From assembly GCA_016296675.1 (NCBI GenBank), contig JAEDIV010000054.1, positions 1 to 15,223 on the forward strand: a DNA stretch of 15,223 nt, in the 5' to 3' direction. Under the pieces are notes generated by a model. It did not search any database, had not been told where the DNA came from, and was given only the letters and a program-made list of their open reading frames with translations. This DNA is from Clostridia bacterium. Its GTDB lineage: Bacteria > Bacillota > Clostridia > Christensenellales > Aristaeellaceae. Positions 14,988-15,223 of the stretch are shown here, one piece after another; within the stretch, counting starts at the first letter, position 1; every line of letters starts with the position of its first letter. The position numbers were made by a program, and so were the translations under genes.

Positions 14988-15010
14988 CATGCTTGATCAG
15001 ATAAAAAGAA

Positions 15011-15142
15011 AGCCCGGCGTAAGCAAGCCTCTGCCCGACAGCTTAAAAACAAATAGGACATCAGGGTGGCGGGGGTGCTTACGCCGCAATACAGCCGCTG
15101 ATCAGGCAAACCCACAGGCGTTCCTCGATCGTCCGTACCAAC
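15011..15142. ncRNA. Candidate structured non-coding RNA, strand unresolved
   Basis: This region has no credible CDS and carries a large hairpin: an 11-bp perfect stem (15015-15025 with 15076-15086), a 2-nt bulge, then an 8-bp inner stem (15028-15035 with 15068-15075) and a 32-nt loop. On the plus strand the inner stem closes with two G-U pairs; on the minus strand these would be A-C mismatches, which favours a plus-strand RNA. A plus transcript would run into the hairpin at 15146-15174. Conversely, the minus-strand hairpin is followed by GGGCTTTCTTTTTAT and could be a plain terminator. A loop segment (15060-15064) can also pair with 15098-15102. No confident plus-strand promoter was found and no known RNA family fits throughout. 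Confidence 0.4.
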
Positions 15143-15145
15143 AAA

Positions 15146-15174
15146 AAACGGAAGACCCATCGGGACTTCCGTTT
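15146..15174. terminator. Terminator hairpin next to the right repeat
   Basis: A 9-bp stem (15146-15154 with 15166-15174) continues, past one A-A mismatch, into a 3-bp inner stem with a 3-nt loop. On the minus strand it is followed by TTTTTT, so it stops transcripts coming in from the repeat. On the plus strand the T-run ends after TTT where the repeat (CAAGCC...) begins. This is the same arrangement as at the left end. Confidence 0.75.
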
Positions 15175-15223
15175 CAAGCCATCAAAAAAGTACCTTTTTT
15201 GATGGGAAGGGCCGATCCCCTGA
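15173..15223. repeat. 51-bp repeat, right copy (inverted relative to the left end)
   Basis: This is the exact reverse complement of 3-53. It has the same 11-bp AT-rich stem and ends at the sequence edge. It joins unique sequence at the T-run of the terminator at 15146-15174. Two identical copies at both extremities are consistent with a contig broken at copies of a dispersed element, or with paired inverted elements around this segment. Confidence 0.9.

Noticed and set aside
15011..15142. 6S RNA
   Set aside because: A short stretch resembles the 5' bubble strand of 6S, but the long apical arm and the paired ends of a roughly 180-nt 6S fold are missing. A terminator and then the SGNH promoter follow immediately on that strand.

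Overview
The window reads as chromosomal DNA of a Bacillota (clostridial-type) bacterium, probably an uncultured anaerobe. Evidence: strong AGGAGG-type ribosome binding sites, near-consensus SigA promoters with 17-18 bp spacers, a RelQ-type small alarmone synthetase, and intermediate GC. The exact order cannot be resolved from sequence alone. All genes but one are on the minus strand.

Right to left along the minus strand: (i) 14931-15223 has no CDS but holds a possible structured RNA, a terminator hairpin and one copy of a 51-bp repeat. (ii) 13926-14930 is a two-domain SGNH/GDSL esterase with its own promoter and terminator. (iii) 13836 down to 5233 is an Opp/Dpp-type ABC transporter operon: family-5 solute-binding protein, permease B (with an unusual N-terminal membrane extension), permease C, ATPase D, ATPase F, a xylose-isomerase-like TIM-barrel protein and an AadA-like nucleotidyltransferase. 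A 169-bp gap with two hairpins separates the binding protein from the permeases. (iv) 5204 down to about 3263 is a second unit with its own promoter: SRAP (YedK/HMCES) protein, a stand-alone LarC2 domain, and RelQ. It meets the only plus-strand gene at a shared 16-bp-stem terminator. (v) 1975-3246 (+) is a Gfo/Idh/MocA-type oxidoreductase. It diverges from (vi) a PfkB-family sugar-phosphate kinase and a glycerophosphodiester phosphodiesterase that overlap by ATGA (86-1773, -).

A reasonable inference is import and processing of an esterified or decorated oligosaccharide or glycoside. The SGNH esterase would remove acyl groups, the Opp-like system would import, and the TIM-barrel isomerase/epimerase, Gfo/Idh protein and PfkB kinase would act in the cytoplasm. 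The SRAP-LarC2-RelQ unit looks like a separate stress/cofactor operon.

The two ends of the window are a perfect 51-bp inverted repeat (3-53 and 15173-15223). Each copy abuts a rho-independent terminator whose T-run it appears to interrupt in one direction. This suggests a repeated, possibly mobile, element that targets terminators, with the sequence ending at the repeat on both sides. No tRNA, rRNA, CRISPR array, transposase or phage gene was found. Apart from the end repeats and the possible RNA, most of the content belongs to recognisable families.
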